A stretch of DNA of 64,000 nt from Ruegeria sp. PrR005 (GCF_010500245.1 NZ_JAAGOX010000001.1:142794-206793), one strand, 5' to 3'. Shown: positions 42,423-53,561, counted from the first letter of the stretch. Program-made: numbers and translations. The notes: a model not told the origin generated them from the letters alone.

Positions 42423-43625
42423 ATGGAACCTCTCGGTACATTCGAAATCATCATCCGCGTGCTGTACCAGCTGTCATCGGTCTGGATCGCACTCTTGCTG
42501 CTCTTTGCCCTGTCGATCGCGTTCAAGCGGCGGCTGGGGCTCTACGGCAAGCTGTTTGACAGCCCCATCGGCATGATCGGCTTTGGCCTGGTGATGTTCT
42601 GGGTCTTTGTCGGCATCTTTGGCGCCATGGACCTAATCATCACCCATGACCCGCTGAGCCAAGTCTCGGGCATGAAGAACAAGCTGCCCGGCACGCCATT
42701 GGCGGGGGCCGAGCAAGGAGAATATGCCTGGTATCTGCTGGGTGGTGACAACCTGGCCCGTGATGTGTTCAGCCGGGTGATCAAGGGCGCCTGGATCGTG
42801 GTGCAGATCGCACCGCTGGCGACGCTGTTCGCCTTCATGGTCGGCATCACGCTGGGCCTGCCGGCGGGTTATTATGGCGGGCGGCTGGACACGTTTCTGT
42901 CTTTCCTTGCCAACCTGATCCTGGCCTTTCCGGTCATCTTGCTGTTCTACCTGCTGGTCACACCCGAGATCGTGGCGACCGGCCTGCCCACCATGATGGC
43001 CATCGTGCTGTTCATGTTCCCGATCATTTTCCTGGGCGTGCTGCTGAACTCGCGTTACCGCACCCAGCCCGCGTTCCGTACGCCGCTGCTGATCGGGGTG
43101 CTGGGGTTCGCGCTGTGGCTCTATCTGGCACTGATTTCAGAAGGCGGCTATCTGGTACGCAGCATTCCCGGCCTGCCCTCGGTGCTTGACCCGTTCGACA
43201 TTCCGGGCGGCATCCTGGTGGTCTTTGTCTCGGTGGTCTTCGTTAACTCGCCCACGGTGTTCCGTATCGTGCGGGGCCTGGCGATGGACATCAAGACACG
43301 CGACTATGTCGCCGCCGCCCAGACCCGGGGCGAAGGCCCCTGGTACATCATGCTGTGGGAGATCCTGCCCAATGCGCGCGGGCCGCTGATTGTCGATTTC
43401 TGCCTGCGCATCGGCTATACCACCATCCTTCTGGGGACCTTGGGCTTCTTTGGCCTGGGTCTGCCGCCGGAAAGCCCGGACTGGGGCAGCACGATCAACG
43501 AGGGCCGCAAGCTGTTGTCGATCTACCTGCACCCAGCCCTGCCACCGGCATTGGCGCTGCTGTCGCTGGTTCTGGGTCTGAACCTCTTGGCGGACGGGCT
43601 GCGCGAGGAAAGCCTGAAGGACTGA
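42423..43625 (+). CDS. ABC transporter permease, DppC-type
   Basis: A 400-residue partner permease. The usual DppC core is present (LLGGDNLARDVFSRVIKGAW, EAA loop AAQTRGEGPWYIMLWEILPNARGPL, and GFFGLGLPPESPDWGS). The protein is longer than the common 280-300 residues because of an added N-terminal helix region and an extra hydrophobic segment around residues 195-270. The two permeases form the transmembrane pore with the fused ATPase. Confidence 0.9.
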   Translation: MEPLGTFEIIIRVLYQLSSVWIALLLLFALSIAFKRRLGLYGKLFDSPIGMIGFGLVMFWVFVGIFGAMDLIITHDPLSQVSGMKNKLPGTPLAGAEQGEYAWYLLGGDNLARDVFSRVIKGAWIVVQIAPLATLFAFMVGITLGLPAGYYGGRLDTFLSFLANLILAFPVILLFYLLVTPEIVATGLPTMMAIVLFMFPIIFLGVLLNSRYRTQPAFRTPLLIGVLGFALWLYLALISEGGYLVRSIPGLPSVLDPFDIPGGILVVFVSVVFVNSPTVFRIVRGLAMDIKTRDYVAAAQTRGEGPWYIMLWEILPNARGPLIVDFCLRIGYTTILLGTLGFFGLGLPPESPDWGSTINEGRKLLSIYLHPALPPALALLSLVLGLNLLADGLREESLKD

Positions 43626-43634
43626 CGTGAACAC

Positions 43635-43695
43635 GGCCGGGGGGCCAGCCCCCCGGACCCCCCGGAGTATTTCGGGCGAAATGAAGAACAAGGGG
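43635..43695. repeat. Palindromic GC-rich intergenic element
   Basis: The stem CCGGGGGG / CCCCCCGG (43637-43656, loop CCAG) is followed by CCCCCCGGAGTATTT and a purine-rich ATGAAGAACAAGGGG tail. The same tail motif (CCGGAGTATTT...ATGAAGAA) is common in intergenic spaces of Rhodobacteraceae chromosomes, from memory, so this is likely one copy of a dispersed REP-like repeat. Only one copy is seen in this window. Confidence 0.5.
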
Positions 43696-43730
43696 TCGAA
43701 ATGGCCCACGCTCCAACAGGGAGATGCATA

Positions 43731-45818
<2,088 letters not shown>

Positions 45819-45835
45819 ACTGGAAACGGTGGTCC

Positions 45836-45850
45836 GGTCGGAATCCGACC
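45836..45850. terminator. Small hairpin between convergent operons
   Basis: GGTCGG-AAT-CCGACC lies between the ABC ATPase and the convergent 2-hydroxyacid dehydrogenase gene. It could help end both transcripts but has no T tract, so the call is tentative. Confidence 0.3.
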
Positions 45851-45896
45851 AGCAAGAACTTGATCGCATCACAATGGCGAACGACACTCTCTGTGG

Positions 45897-47015
45897 TTAC
45901 GGCAGCGGTCGGGCCTGCTCGCTTGCCTCGCGGATCGAAGTAACCCCGATCTGAGCCATCGCGATACTCAGCTCTTCGCTGAGTATCGTCCACATGGTGT
46001 GCAGCCCGGCCTCGCCCGCAGCGGCAATGGCGTATTGTAGAATACGCCCGACAAAGGCAAAATTCGCCCCCCGTGCCAGTGCCTTGAGAACATCCTCTCC
46101 GGACCGGATACCGCTATCGTAGTAGATCGGATAGTCGGGTCCCAACGCGCCACGGATCTCCGCCAGCACATCAATTGGCGCGGGCGCGCTTTCCAGTTGC
46201 CTTGCACCATGGCTGGACACCTGTATTGCGTCGACTCCGGCCATCACCAACCCCTTGGCGTCCTCGACATCCAGGACGCCCTTGACCACCAAAGTCCCGG
46301 GCCATGCATCACGCAACCTTTTGAGGATATCCCAGGTCAGATTGGCGCGCGTCTCGGTCCGATCGAATTCAAACCCGTCCATTTCGAAATTCGCCATCTG
46401 CGGCTTGCCCCTGAAGAGCGTTGCAAGTGACCATCGCGGGTGCAGGGCGAAATCCACAAACTGGCGTGGCCCGATACGGAATGGCATCTTGAATCCATGC
46501 CGCAACTCGCGTGGGCGGCGTCCCACTTCTGGCACGTCGACAGTCAGGACAAGGGTCTTGTACCCGGCCGCTTTTGCCCGTTCGACAAGTTTGAATGTGC
46601 CTTTGCCATCCCCACTGAAATAGAGTTGAAACCAGGCATACCCTTCAGCTGTTTCGATGATTTTCTCCATCGGGGTCGAAGCCACGGTAGAGACACCATG
46701 CGGGACACGGTGCCTTGCGGCCAGCCGAGCCAGCATCAGATCCGCGCCCGGGCGCGACAGGTTGCACATCCCCATAGGCGCAATGCCAAAGGGACGTTCC
46801 GCCGATGCGCCTAGAACGGTAGTGGCCAGTGAGCGTTGACTGACATCCTTCAGGATACGGGGACGCAGCGTGACCGCGTCAAGGGCCACCCGATTGCGCG
46901 CGGCCCCGGTTTCCTGGCCTGCGGCGCCGTCGATATAGTCGAACACCATCCATGGCAGTCGACGCCGTGCCAATCGGCGGGCGTCGGCGGCTGAATGGAT
47001 GGCGTTGGCGCCCAT
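45897..47015 (-). CDS. slcD: FMN-dependent 2-hydroxyacid dehydrogenase, probable sulfolactate dehydrogenase
   Basis: A 372-residue LldD/glycolate-oxidase family enzyme. FMN contacts lie in DYIDGAAGQETGAARNR, FQLYFSGDG and the final VSSHGARQL / YYDSGIRSGEDVLKALA blocks; the catalytic histidine is in SSHGARQ. Being the last gene of the DHPS operon, it is proposed to oxidise sulfolactate to sulfopyruvate. HpsN makes (R)-sulfolactate, which is the L-configured acid because the sulfonate changes the priority order, and this family oxidises L-2-hydroxyacids, so the stereochemistry agrees. A slcD-type membrane sulfolactate dehydrogenase is known in Roseovarius; whether this is the same protein is inference. 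The start ATG 47015 overlaps the comE stop as ATGA. Confidence 0.75.
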   Translation of the reverse strand: MGANAIHSAADARRLARRRLPWMVFDYIDGAAGQETGAARNRVALDAVTLRPRILKDVSQRSLATTVLGASAERPFGIAPMGMCNLSRPGADLMLARLAARHRVPHGVSTVASTPMEKIIETAEGYAWFQLYFSGDGKGTFKLVERAKAAGYKTLVLTVDVPEVGRRPRELRHGFKMPFRIGPRQFVDFALHPRWSLATLFRGKPQMANFEMDGFEFDRTETRANLTWDILKRLRDAWPGTLVVKGVLDVEDAKGLVMAGVDAIQVSSHGARQLESAPAPIDVLAEIRGALGPDYPIYYDSGIRSGEDVLKALARGANFAFVGRILQYAIAAAGEAGLHTMWTILSEELSIAMAQIGVTSIREASEQARPLP

Positions 47016-47569
47016 CAGCTTGCCACCGCCTTCATGAATCGGTCGCGGATGATGACGGGGTCCATGGTGATGACCGGCATCTTGGCATTGCCGCTGTCGC
47101 ATTTCACCACCAGCACCGTGGCCCGCCTGCCCGCGATCGCCTTTTGCAGCGCGGGTCCGGTGTCAACATCCTGAACAACAACGACATTATCGCAACCAGC
47201 CGCCCGCGCCATCCCGGCCAGGTCGGTCTTCTTGCCGGTATAGGTCGGCTGGTCCCCGGTCGAGCCATAGGACCCGTTGTCGATGATCATCAGGATATAG
47301 TTGCCCGGCGCGTTGTTGCCGATCGTCGGCAGGGTGCCCAGGTTGGTCAGCACCGAGCCATCCCCATCAATCACGATCACCGTCTTGGGCTGCGCCAGCG
47401 CCAGCCCCAGCCCGATGGATGAGGCCAGCCCCATCGTCCCCAGCATGTAGAAATTCGTGGGCTGGTCGTCGATCGCATGCAGCTCCTGGCTGGGAATGCC
47501 GATGTTGCAGACGACAAGCTGGTCACGCAGGATGGGCGCGATCTCGCGCAGGATCTCGGAACGGATCAT
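47015..47569 (-). CDS. comE: Sulfopyruvate decarboxylase, ThDP-binding (beta) subunit
   Basis: A 184-residue thiamin-diphosphate-binding half-enzyme. The ThDP/magnesium motif GDGSVLTNLG with DNGSYGSTGDQ 30 residues later is intact. With ComD it decarboxylates 3-sulfopyruvate to sulfoacetaldehyde. The start overlaps the comD stop as ATGA, so both subunits are translated together. Phosphonopyruvate decarboxylase is a related alternative, but the sulfonate operon context favours sulfopyruvate. Confidence 0.87.
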   Translation of the reverse strand: MIRSEILREIAPILRDQLVVCNIGIPSQELHAIDDQPTNFYMLGTMGLASSIGLGLALAQPKTVIVIDGDGSVLTNLGTLPTIGNNAPGNYILMIIDNGSYGSTGDQPTYTGKKTDLAGMARAAGCDNVVVVQDVDTGPALQKAIAGRRATVLVVKCDSGNAKMPVITMDPVIIRDRFMKAVAS

Positions 47570-48072
47570 TGGTCGCCATAGCCTCCCCAGAAATTGGCGT
47601 CGGTCAGAATCGCCACCGGCTTGTTGCACATGAAGGTGTACTTCAGGATCATGTCGAACTCTTCGACATCCTTCTGCCGGTGAAAGTGGTAGGTGGGGAT
47701 GTTCAACTGCGCCAACAGCGCCTTGGTATGCACCGCCATCTCGACCTGGCAGGCCACCGGCTCGCGCAGCTCGCCCCGGTACGAGATCAGCATCGGCAAG
47801 GGCATCCGGTAGTACTGGATCAGCGTGGCCAGCGTGTTGATCGTGACGCCGATGGCCGTGTTCTGCATGATGATGGCCGGGCGCTTGCCGCCCATCCATG
47901 CACCGGCGCAAAGCCCCATGCCCTCGTCTTCCTTGTTGGACGGAATGTGAAAGATCCCGTCGCGCCGGTCCACTTCCTCGATCACCCCCGCCAACTGCTT
48001 GCAGGGCACGGTGGTGATAAACGAAACCTCGTTGGCGACCAGGTCGTCCACGATCTTCTTGTCGATACTCAT
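47566..48072 (-). CDS. comD: Sulfopyruvate decarboxylase, alpha subunit
   Basis: A 168-residue protein matching the pyrimidine-binding half of ThDP decarboxylases: FITTVPCKQLAGV, SNKEDEGMGLCAGAWMGG with the catalytic-type Glu, and MQNTAIGVTINTLATL. In methanogens ComDE works in coenzyme M synthesis; in roseobacters the same pair degrades sulfolactate. It follows a universal stress protein gene by 35 bp in the operon. Confidence 0.87.
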   Translation of the reverse strand: MSIDKKIVDDLVANEVSFITTVPCKQLAGVIEEVDRRDGIFHIPSNKEDEGMGLCAGAWMGGKRPAIIMQNTAIGVTINTLATLIQYYRMPLPMLISYRGELREPVACQVEMAVHTKALLAQLNIPTYHFHRQKDVEEFDMILKYTFMCNKPVAILTDANFWGGYGDQ

Positions 48073-48107
48073 GATCGGTTGGCCTTTGTCTTGTTGATGA
48101 ATTGATC

Positions 48108-48521
48108 TCAGGAACTGCGATGGACATGCACGGCGCAGGGCGCATGGCGCACGACACGGGCCGCGGTCGAGCCAAGCAGATAATCGCTCAACCCAGGCTT
48201 GTGGGATCCGATAACGATGCACCCGATGTCATGTTCGGCCGCGTAGCTGATGATCGTGCGATAGGTGTGGCCGGAAACAATCTCAGCCTGAATGCCAGGT
48301 ATTCCTGCCGTTTTCTGGGCCAGCAACGCGCGGGCGGCTTCAAAGGCTTCGCGAACCACCTCTTTGTCCAGATAAGCGCTCACTGATCCCTGCGGGGCCT
48401 CATAGACGTGCAGCGCGATAATCTGCCCGCCGGGATTACACAGGGCCTTTGCCACGCCGAGGGTGGAACTGGACACGCCATGATCGAGCGCCATGGGAAC
48501 CAGAATTCTGTCATACATCAT
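48108..48521 (-). CDS. Universal stress protein
   Basis: A 137-residue UspA-fold protein. The ATP-binding pattern G-2x-G-9x-G-S/T is visible in GSHKPGLSDYLLGSTAARV, so it probably binds ATP. It lies between the zinc dehydrogenase and comD. Similar insertions of a Usp gene in TRAP/sulfonate operons are known from memory, but its role there is undefined; it may sense the energy state or affect uptake. Confidence 0.88.
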   Translation of the reverse strand: MMYDRILVPMALDHGVSSSTLGVAKALCNPGGQIIALHVYEAPQGSVSAYLDKEVVREAFEAARALLAQKTAGIPGIQAEIVSGHTYRTIISYAAEHDIGCIVIGSHKPGLSDYLLGSTAARVVRHAPCAVHVHRSS

Positions 48522-48545
48522 TGGCCTCCTTCAGTACGAAGCTGC

Positions 48546-49526
48546 TCATGACCAGGGGTCGAGCATGATCTTTGGTGCAGCAACGGTGCCGGCGCGAAGA
48601 TCGCGAAATGCCTGCGCTCCTCCCGACATCGCACGCGTCTCGAACCAGTCCAAGGCACCGAGCCGCCCATCGAAAATCGCCTGAGCCGTGTCGCGAAAAT
48701 CTTGAGCTGTATAGGTGTAGGTGCCGATAAAGGTGATCTCCTGAAGTGTCATGCGGCGGATATCCAACCCTCCGGAATCCTCGCCCAGACCGACATGAGC
48801 GATCACGCCACCCGGCATCGCAAGCTGGGATGCCATGGCGCGTGTCGTCGCGTAACCCACCGCGTCGATCACGATAGGAGCTGGACTCTTGCCCTCGTGC
48901 GTCACGACCTGGCCACATCGCTCGGCCAGGAACCGGCGCCGGGTCTCGTTCGGTTCCAATACAGTGACATCCTCGACCCCCATCGCACGCAGGGCCAAGG
49001 CCGCAGCCAATCCAATTGCGCCGCCCCCCAGCACAAGTGCAGAGCGGTCCATGTTCTGATGCAGCGCCTCAAGCGCAAGACGAACAGCGTGCCAACTGAC
49101 CGCAAGCGGCTCGGTAAGGGCTGCCTTTGCCAATGGCACGCCATCAGGAACTGTCACAAGATTGCTGTCGGGCATTGCCACATACTGCGCAAATGCCCCT
49201 TCGCGTGGGGGCATCGAGATGATCTGACGCTGGGTACAGAGGTTCTCACGGCCCATTGCGCAAGCCTTGCACCGACGACATGTCACAAGAGGGTTGATCG
49301 TTACCCGTCGTCCCGCCTCAGGTCCACTTTCTATGATCCCTGCCGCCTCGTGGCCCAGGATCAACGGCGCAGGGCGCCGGTTGTCGTGCCCCAGATAGGC
49401 ATGCATGTCAGACCCGCAAATGCCCGAAGCCTCGATGCGGATCAGGTGTTCACCCTCATTCGGCGAGGCTTTCGCCACATCGCGATAGCCAAGCGTTTCG
49501 ACACCATCATAGACCAGCGCTTTCAT
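48546..49526 (-). CDS. Zinc-dependent alcohol dehydrogenase, probable DHPS 2-dehydrogenase
   Basis: A 326-residue medium-chain dehydrogenase. Catalytic zinc ligands are in SGICGSDMHAYLGHD and LGHEAAGIIE, and the structural zinc site is CRRCKACAMGRENLC. The Rossmann motif is LVLGGGAIGLAAA. Its start overlaps the short-chain dehydrogenase stop by 4 bp. In characterised DHPS clusters a pair of enzymes named HpsO and HpsP interconverts the two DHPS enantiomers through the ketone; this and the next gene are that pair, but which name applies to which fold cannot be decided here. Confidence 0.8.
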   Translation of the reverse strand: MKALVYDGVETLGYRDVAKASPNEGEHLIRIEASGICGSDMHAYLGHDNRRPAPLILGHEAAGIIESGPEAGRRVTINPLVTCRRCKACAMGRENLCTQRQIISMPPREGAFAQYVAMPDSNLVTVPDGVPLAKAALTEPLAVSWHAVRLALEALHQNMDRSALVLGGGAIGLAAALALRAMGVEDVTVLEPNETRRRFLAERCGQVVTHEGKSPAPIVIDAVGYATTRAMASQLAMPGGVIAHVGLGEDSGGLDIRRMTLQEITFIGTYTYTAQDFRDTAQAIFDGRLGALDWFETRAMSGGAQAFRDLRAGTVAAPKIMLDPWS

Positions 49527-50284
49527 TTCGCCGTGAACCCCCCGTCAACCATCAGAACCTGTCCCGTCACATAGGCCGACGCATCCGAGCATAGGAACAG
49601 CAGTGGGCCGTCCATGTCCTCCAACCGCCCGTTGCGCCTGATACAGGTTTGCTCAGCATTTCTGGCGGCGCGGGCCTCATCGTCGAACACCGCGCGCGTC
49701 AACTCGGTCGGGAAAAAACCCGGACCGATGGCATTTGCCGTGATCCCATAAGGCGACCATGCTTCGGCCATGGCCCGCGTCAATTGCCCGACACCAGCCT
49801 TGCTGGCGCCATAGGCGATCCCGCCGGGAAAGGCGCGCGTGGTCTGAAGCGAGGCGAAATTGACGATACGCCCCCAGCTTTTCTCCTTCATCGCCGGGAC
49901 AAGTGCCTGGCTGAGGAAAAACGGTGCCGACAGGTTCAAGGCCAATGTCTGATCCCATCCTTCCGGTGTGACCTGGTCGGCAGGTTGACGGGTGTTGACC
50001 CCGGCCGCGTTCACCAGAATATCCGGTGATCCGAACGGCTCGGAGAGAGCGGCACACAAGGCGGCAAGATTTGATCGGTCCGCCACATCCGCCGCCACAT
50101 GTGACGCGTTAGCCCCGATTTCCACGGTCAGGCTTTCCAGTGCGCCCTTTCGGCGGGCCACGGACACAACCTTTGCCCCAGCCGAAGACAGGGCGACGGC
50201 CGCTTGCCGCCCAAGACCCGAACTGGCGCCGGTGATGCAGGCAACCCTGCCCGTCAGGTCAAAAAGAGATCTGGGATCAGCCAT
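49523..50284 (-). CDS. Short-chain dehydrogenase, probable DHPS 2-dehydrogenase
   Basis: A 253-residue SDR with the cofactor motif TGASSGLGRQ, NAAG motif, catalytic serine in NFASLQTTR and YGASKAG with the YxxxK pair. The second member of the probable DHPS enantiomer-interconverting pair (HpsO/HpsP type). It overlaps hpsN by 8 bp and the zinc dehydrogenase by 4 bp. Confidence 0.8.
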   Translation of the reverse strand: MADPRSLFDLTGRVACITGASSGLGRQAAVALSSAGAKVVSVARRKGALESLTVEIGANASHVAADVADRSNLAALCAALSEPFGSPDILVNAAGVNTRQPADQVTPEGWDQTLALNLSAPFFLSQALVPAMKEKSWGRIVNFASLQTTRAFPGGIAYGASKAGVGQLTRAMAEAWSPYGITANAIGPGFFPTELTRAVFDDEARAARNAEQTCIRRNGRLEDMDGPLLFLCSDASAYVTGQVLMVDGGFTAK

Positions 50285-51584
50285 TTGCGGTCAGGTCGAA
50301 GGTTTCGTTCGGAAAGTACTTCTCTAAACGCGCATCTGCGGCGCGGGCGTGGCCTTCCATCCCCTCCAGGCGAGAAATGCGGGCAGTGGCTTCGGCCACG
50401 GCTTTTGAGCCTTCGCGCGTGGCGCGCTGCCAGGTCACGATTTTCATGTATTTGTGCACGGACAAACCGCCGGTGTAGCTTGCAGCGCGAGAGGTCGGCA
50501 GCACATGGTTGGTGCCGGTTGCCTTGTCGCCATAAGACACGGTGGTTTCCTCGCCCAGGAACAGCGACCCATAACAGGTCAGGTTCTCCAGCCACCAATC
50601 CAGGTCCTCGGCCTGAACAGTCAGATGCTCGGGCGCATATTCATCCGAGCACGCAGCCATCTCCTCTCGATCAGAGCAAACGATCACCTCGGCATAGTCA
50701 CGCCATGCGGCGGAAGCGTTTTCCCGGTTCACTTCGGGCAGATCCGCGATCAGCACGGGCACGCGTGCCATGACATCCTGGGCCAGTGTCCGGTTATCGG
50801 TGACAAGCCAGACCGGCGAGTTGTAGCCGTGCTCGGCCTGGCTCACCAAGTCGGTCGCCACAATATGCGCATCGGCAGATTTGTCGGCCAGGATCAGGCT
50901 GTCGGTGGGACCTGCGATCATGTCGATCCCCACCCGACCAAAGAGAATACGCTTAGCCTCGGCCACAAACTGGTTGCCGGGGCCGACAAGAATGTTCGCC
51001 TTGGGCAGACCGAAAAGCCCAAACGTCATGGCTGCCACGCCCTGTACGCCGCCCATCGCAAGGATTTTGTCTGCGCCGCAGATATGCGCGGCATAGACGA
51101 TAGCCGGGGCAATCCCCACACCGGGCCTGGGCGGGGAGCATGCCGTGATGTGCTTGCAGCCGGCAACTTTGGCCGTGGTCACGGTCATGATCGCACTGGC
51201 GATGTGGCTGTACCGCCCGCCCGGAACGTAACAACCAGCCGCTTCGACCGGGATCGCCTTTTGACCGGTGACAAACCCGGGCGTCAACTCGGTTTCCACG
51301 TCGCTGACCGTGCTCTTTTGCAATTCCGCAAAGCGGCGCACATTGTCATGGGAAAACCGAATGTCCGCTTTCAGTTTCTCTGGCACCAAGGCGCAGGCTG
51401 CCTCGATCTCCTCAGGCGACAACAGAATGCTGCCTTCGTACTGATCGAACTTGGCGGCATATTCGAGCGCCTTGGCATCGCCGCCCGCTTCGATGTCGTC
51501 CAGGATTGCCTTGACGATCTCATGGGTTTCGGATGCGTTCGACTTCGCTGTCAGAGCAGCCTTTTTCAGGTATTCGCGGGTCAT
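50277..51584 (-). CDS. hpsN: Sulfopropanediol 3-dehydrogenase
   Basis: A 435-residue protein of the histidinol dehydrogenase family that has been recruited for oxidation of (R)-DHPS to (R)-sulfolactate with NAD. The HisD-type blocks are present: AAGCYVPGGRYSHIASAIMTV, GGVQGVAAMTFGLFG, and VGPGNQFVAEAKRILFG. The distinctive PTDSLILADKSADAHIVATDL and the GTNHVLPTSRAASYTGGLSVHKY region separate it from true HisD, which would be in a his operon. It lies between the TRAP transporter and the two auxiliary dehydrogenases. Starting at ATG 51584, 12 bp downstream of the DctM gene. Confidence 0.9.
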   Translation of the reverse strand: MTREYLKKAALTAKSNASETHEIVKAILDDIEAGGDAKALEYAAKFDQYEGSILLSPEEIEAACALVPEKLKADIRFSHDNVRRFAELQKSTVSDVETELTPGFVTGQKAIPVEAAGCYVPGGRYSHIASAIMTVTTAKVAGCKHITACSPPRPGVGIAPAIVYAAHICGADKILAMGGVQGVAAMTFGLFGLPKANILVGPGNQFVAEAKRILFGRVGIDMIAGPTDSLILADKSADAHIVATDLVSQAEHGYNSPVWLVTDNRTLAQDVMARVPVLIADLPEVNRENASAAWRDYAEVIVCSDREEMAACSDEYAPEHLTVQAEDLDWWLENLTCYGSLFLGEETTVSYGDKATGTNHVLPTSRAASYTGGLSVHKYMKIVTWQRATREGSKAVAEATARISRLEGMEGHARAADARLEKYFPNETFDLTANG

Positions 51585-51596
51585 GTCTGGCGGGTC

Positions 51597-52925
51597 CTAT
51601 TTGTAGATATCCGGGAGGAGCGTGGTCGAGATTGCCGGGATGTAGGCGATCAACAGAACCACGATCAGCATTGTCAGAACAAAAGGAATGGCGCGGGCGG
51701 CGATCTTGAGGATCGACTCTCCGGTGATCCCCGAGACAACGAACAGGTTCAGCCCCAAGGGTGGTGTGATAAAGCCCACACCCAACGCGGTGATCATCAT
51801 GATGCAGAACTGGATCTCGTTCATGCCGATATTGTCGGCGAGCGGTTTCAGGATCGGCGCGAGGATCACGATGTTCGGCGTGGTTTCCATGACGCAGCCA
51901 GCAGCGATCAGGATGCCAATCATCAGCAGGATCAACACATAAGGATCTTCAGTCATTCCTGTAACCGAGGTCACGAAGCCCTGCGGGACGCCCATGATCG
52001 CCAGCGCCTCGGCCAGCGGTGCAGAAAATGCAATGATCGGCAGGATTACCCCGTTCACCTTGGCCGAACTGACCAGCATGGCCGGAAAGTCCGAGAACCT
52101 CAGGGTGCGCAGGATAAAGCCCATGGCGATCGTCACCACTACAGCGGTTGCACCGGCCTCGGTCGGGGTCAGGCGCCCCGAGAAAATGCCGTAAAAGATG
52201 ATGCCCGGAACGATAAAGGCGTACCAGCCGGATTTCAAAGACTTGCCTAGGTTGGCCGACCATTCGCTGACGCTCATGTTGCCGCCGGTTTCATAGCTGT
52301 AGAGGCGGTTGACGATAATATTCGTCACGAGGATCGAGACCAGAATGGCCAGGCCGGGAATGAGAGCGGCAAGGAAAAGGGTCGAGGCAGAAATCCCCAG
52401 TACAAGCCCGATGATGATATAGGCGATGGAGGGCGGGATGAGGATACCGGTACAGGCGCCCGCGGCCACAAGAGCACAGGCATAGGGGCGCGGATAGCCA
52501 CTTTCCACCAAACGGTTGATCGTCATACGGCCCACGGCCGCCGCCCCGGCGGCGTCAGATCCCGAGATCGCCGCGAACATGCCGCAGACCAGAACGGTGG
52601 CCGATCCGAACCCACCCTTGGTCCAGCAGGTCAACGCCTCTGCCACATCAAGGAACTTTCGACTTAAACCGGTACGGACCAGCACGTCACCGGTCAGGAT
52701 GAACAGGGGAACGGCGGTCAGAGCAAATGCGTCTATGCCGGTGAACAGGCTTTCCCCCACCGCAGAAAGCGGCAAGTCACCCGACATGACCAACATGGTA
52801 ATCGCCGCCGCACCAATGGCGGCCCAGACCGGGACGGCCAGCGCAATAAGGCTTACGAACAGGATGACGGGAAAGTAGAAATCCCAACCCAGTTCGACTG
52901 TTTGACCAACTTGTTGCCAGAGCAT
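51597..52925 (-). CDS. TRAP transporter large permease (DctM family)
   Basis: A 442-residue polytopic membrane protein of about twelve helices. DctM features are DVLVRTGLSRKFLDVAEAL, GSDAAGAAAVGRMTINRLVESGYPRPYACALVAAGACTGILIPPSI (partly quoted by position 110-155) and GFITPPLGLNLFVVSGI near the C terminus. With the DctQ and DctP genes just upstream it forms the sodium-driven importer, probably for DHPS (called HpsKLM in other clusters). Confidence 0.9.
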   Translation of the reverse strand: MLWQQVGQTVELGWDFYFPVILFVSLIALAVPVWAAIGAAAITMLVMSGDLPLSAVGESLFTGIDAFALTAVPLFILTGDVLVRTGLSRKFLDVAEALTCWTKGGFGSATVLVCGMFAAISGSDAAGAAAVGRMTINRLVESGYPRPYACALVAAGACTGILIPPSIAYIIIGLVLGISASTLFLAALIPGLAILVSILVTNIIVNRLYSYETGGNMSVSEWSANLGKSLKSGWYAFIVPGIIFYGIFSGRLTPTEAGATAVVVTIAMGFILRTLRFSDFPAMLVSSAKVNGVILPIIAFSAPLAEALAIMGVPQGFVTSVTGMTEDPYVLILLMIGILIAAGCVMETTPNIVILAPILKPLADNIGMNEIQFCIMMITALGVGFITPPLGLNLFVVSGITGESILKIAARAIPFVLTMLIVVLLIAYIPAISTTLLPDIYK

Positions 52926-52936
52926 CTGCTATGTCC

Positions 52937-53461
52937 TCAATCGAATAGTTTGTCACCTTCGAAGACGGGGGTGCCGTCGCAAAGGCTGCGGACATCGCGC
53001 CACAAGGATTGCAGCAAGCGCCAGACAATGAGGGTGAAACCGGCCGGAACGGCCATCAGGAACCAAACCATCGAGATACGGAGCCCGTGGCTAACCGATC
53101 CAAACTTTGCCGAGACATGAACCGTCTCAAGCGACCAGTAGAGGGCGATCACCGCGACCACGAACATCACCAGGTCGCCGAAAATGTAGAGCAGCGCCTT
53201 TGAACGCCTGCCAAGGTAGTGCATCACTACATCAATACGGATGTGCGCGCGCTCCTTGACGGCGGCGGCGGCCCCGATCCAGGCCAGATAGATGAAGGAA
53301 TATCGCACGATCTCCTCGCCCCAGATCGAGGAATAGGCGAAAAGTTCGCGCCGGATGACTTCGACCGCCATGGTGACCACTAGCATCACGTAGAAGGTCA
53401 AGAGCAGCCATCGTTCGGCATTCTTGTCGATTGCACGCAGGATATCCATTTCGCGTCCCAT
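52937..53461 (-). CDS. TRAP transporter small permease (DctQ family)
   Basis: A 174-residue membrane protein with four helices. The typical helix-one pattern LLLTFYVMLVVTMAVEVIRR, followed by WGEEIVRYSFIYLAWIGAAAAVKERAHIRID, is diagnostic of DctQ. The start is ATG 53461 (MGREMDILRAID); an alternative GTG-rich extension to 53491 and a shorter ATG at 53449 exist. No strong ribosome-binding site separates them. Confidence 0.87.
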   Translation of the reverse strand: MGREMDILRAIDKNAERWLLLTFYVMLVVTMAVEVIRRELFAYSSIWGEEIVRYSFIYLAWIGAAAAVKERAHIRIDVVMHYLGRRSKALLYIFGDLVMFVVAVIALYWSLETVHVSAKFGSVSHGLRISMVWFLMAVPAGFTLIVWRLLQSLWRDVRSLCDGTPVFEGDKLFD

Positions 53462-53561
53462 GCTTTCGACATGGCCCGGGGTGAGGCCCAATGGGCCGTT
53501 TGGAGGTCATGTCATCGGAGTGAACAGGCGGGCACCGAAAACCAATGCCCGCCCAGACCGA

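Noticed and set aside
50454..52250. Open frame of about 598 codons antisense to hpsN and the TRAP permease
   Set aside because: Low-complexity, His/Asp/Arg-rich translation without domains; shadow of the operon genes.
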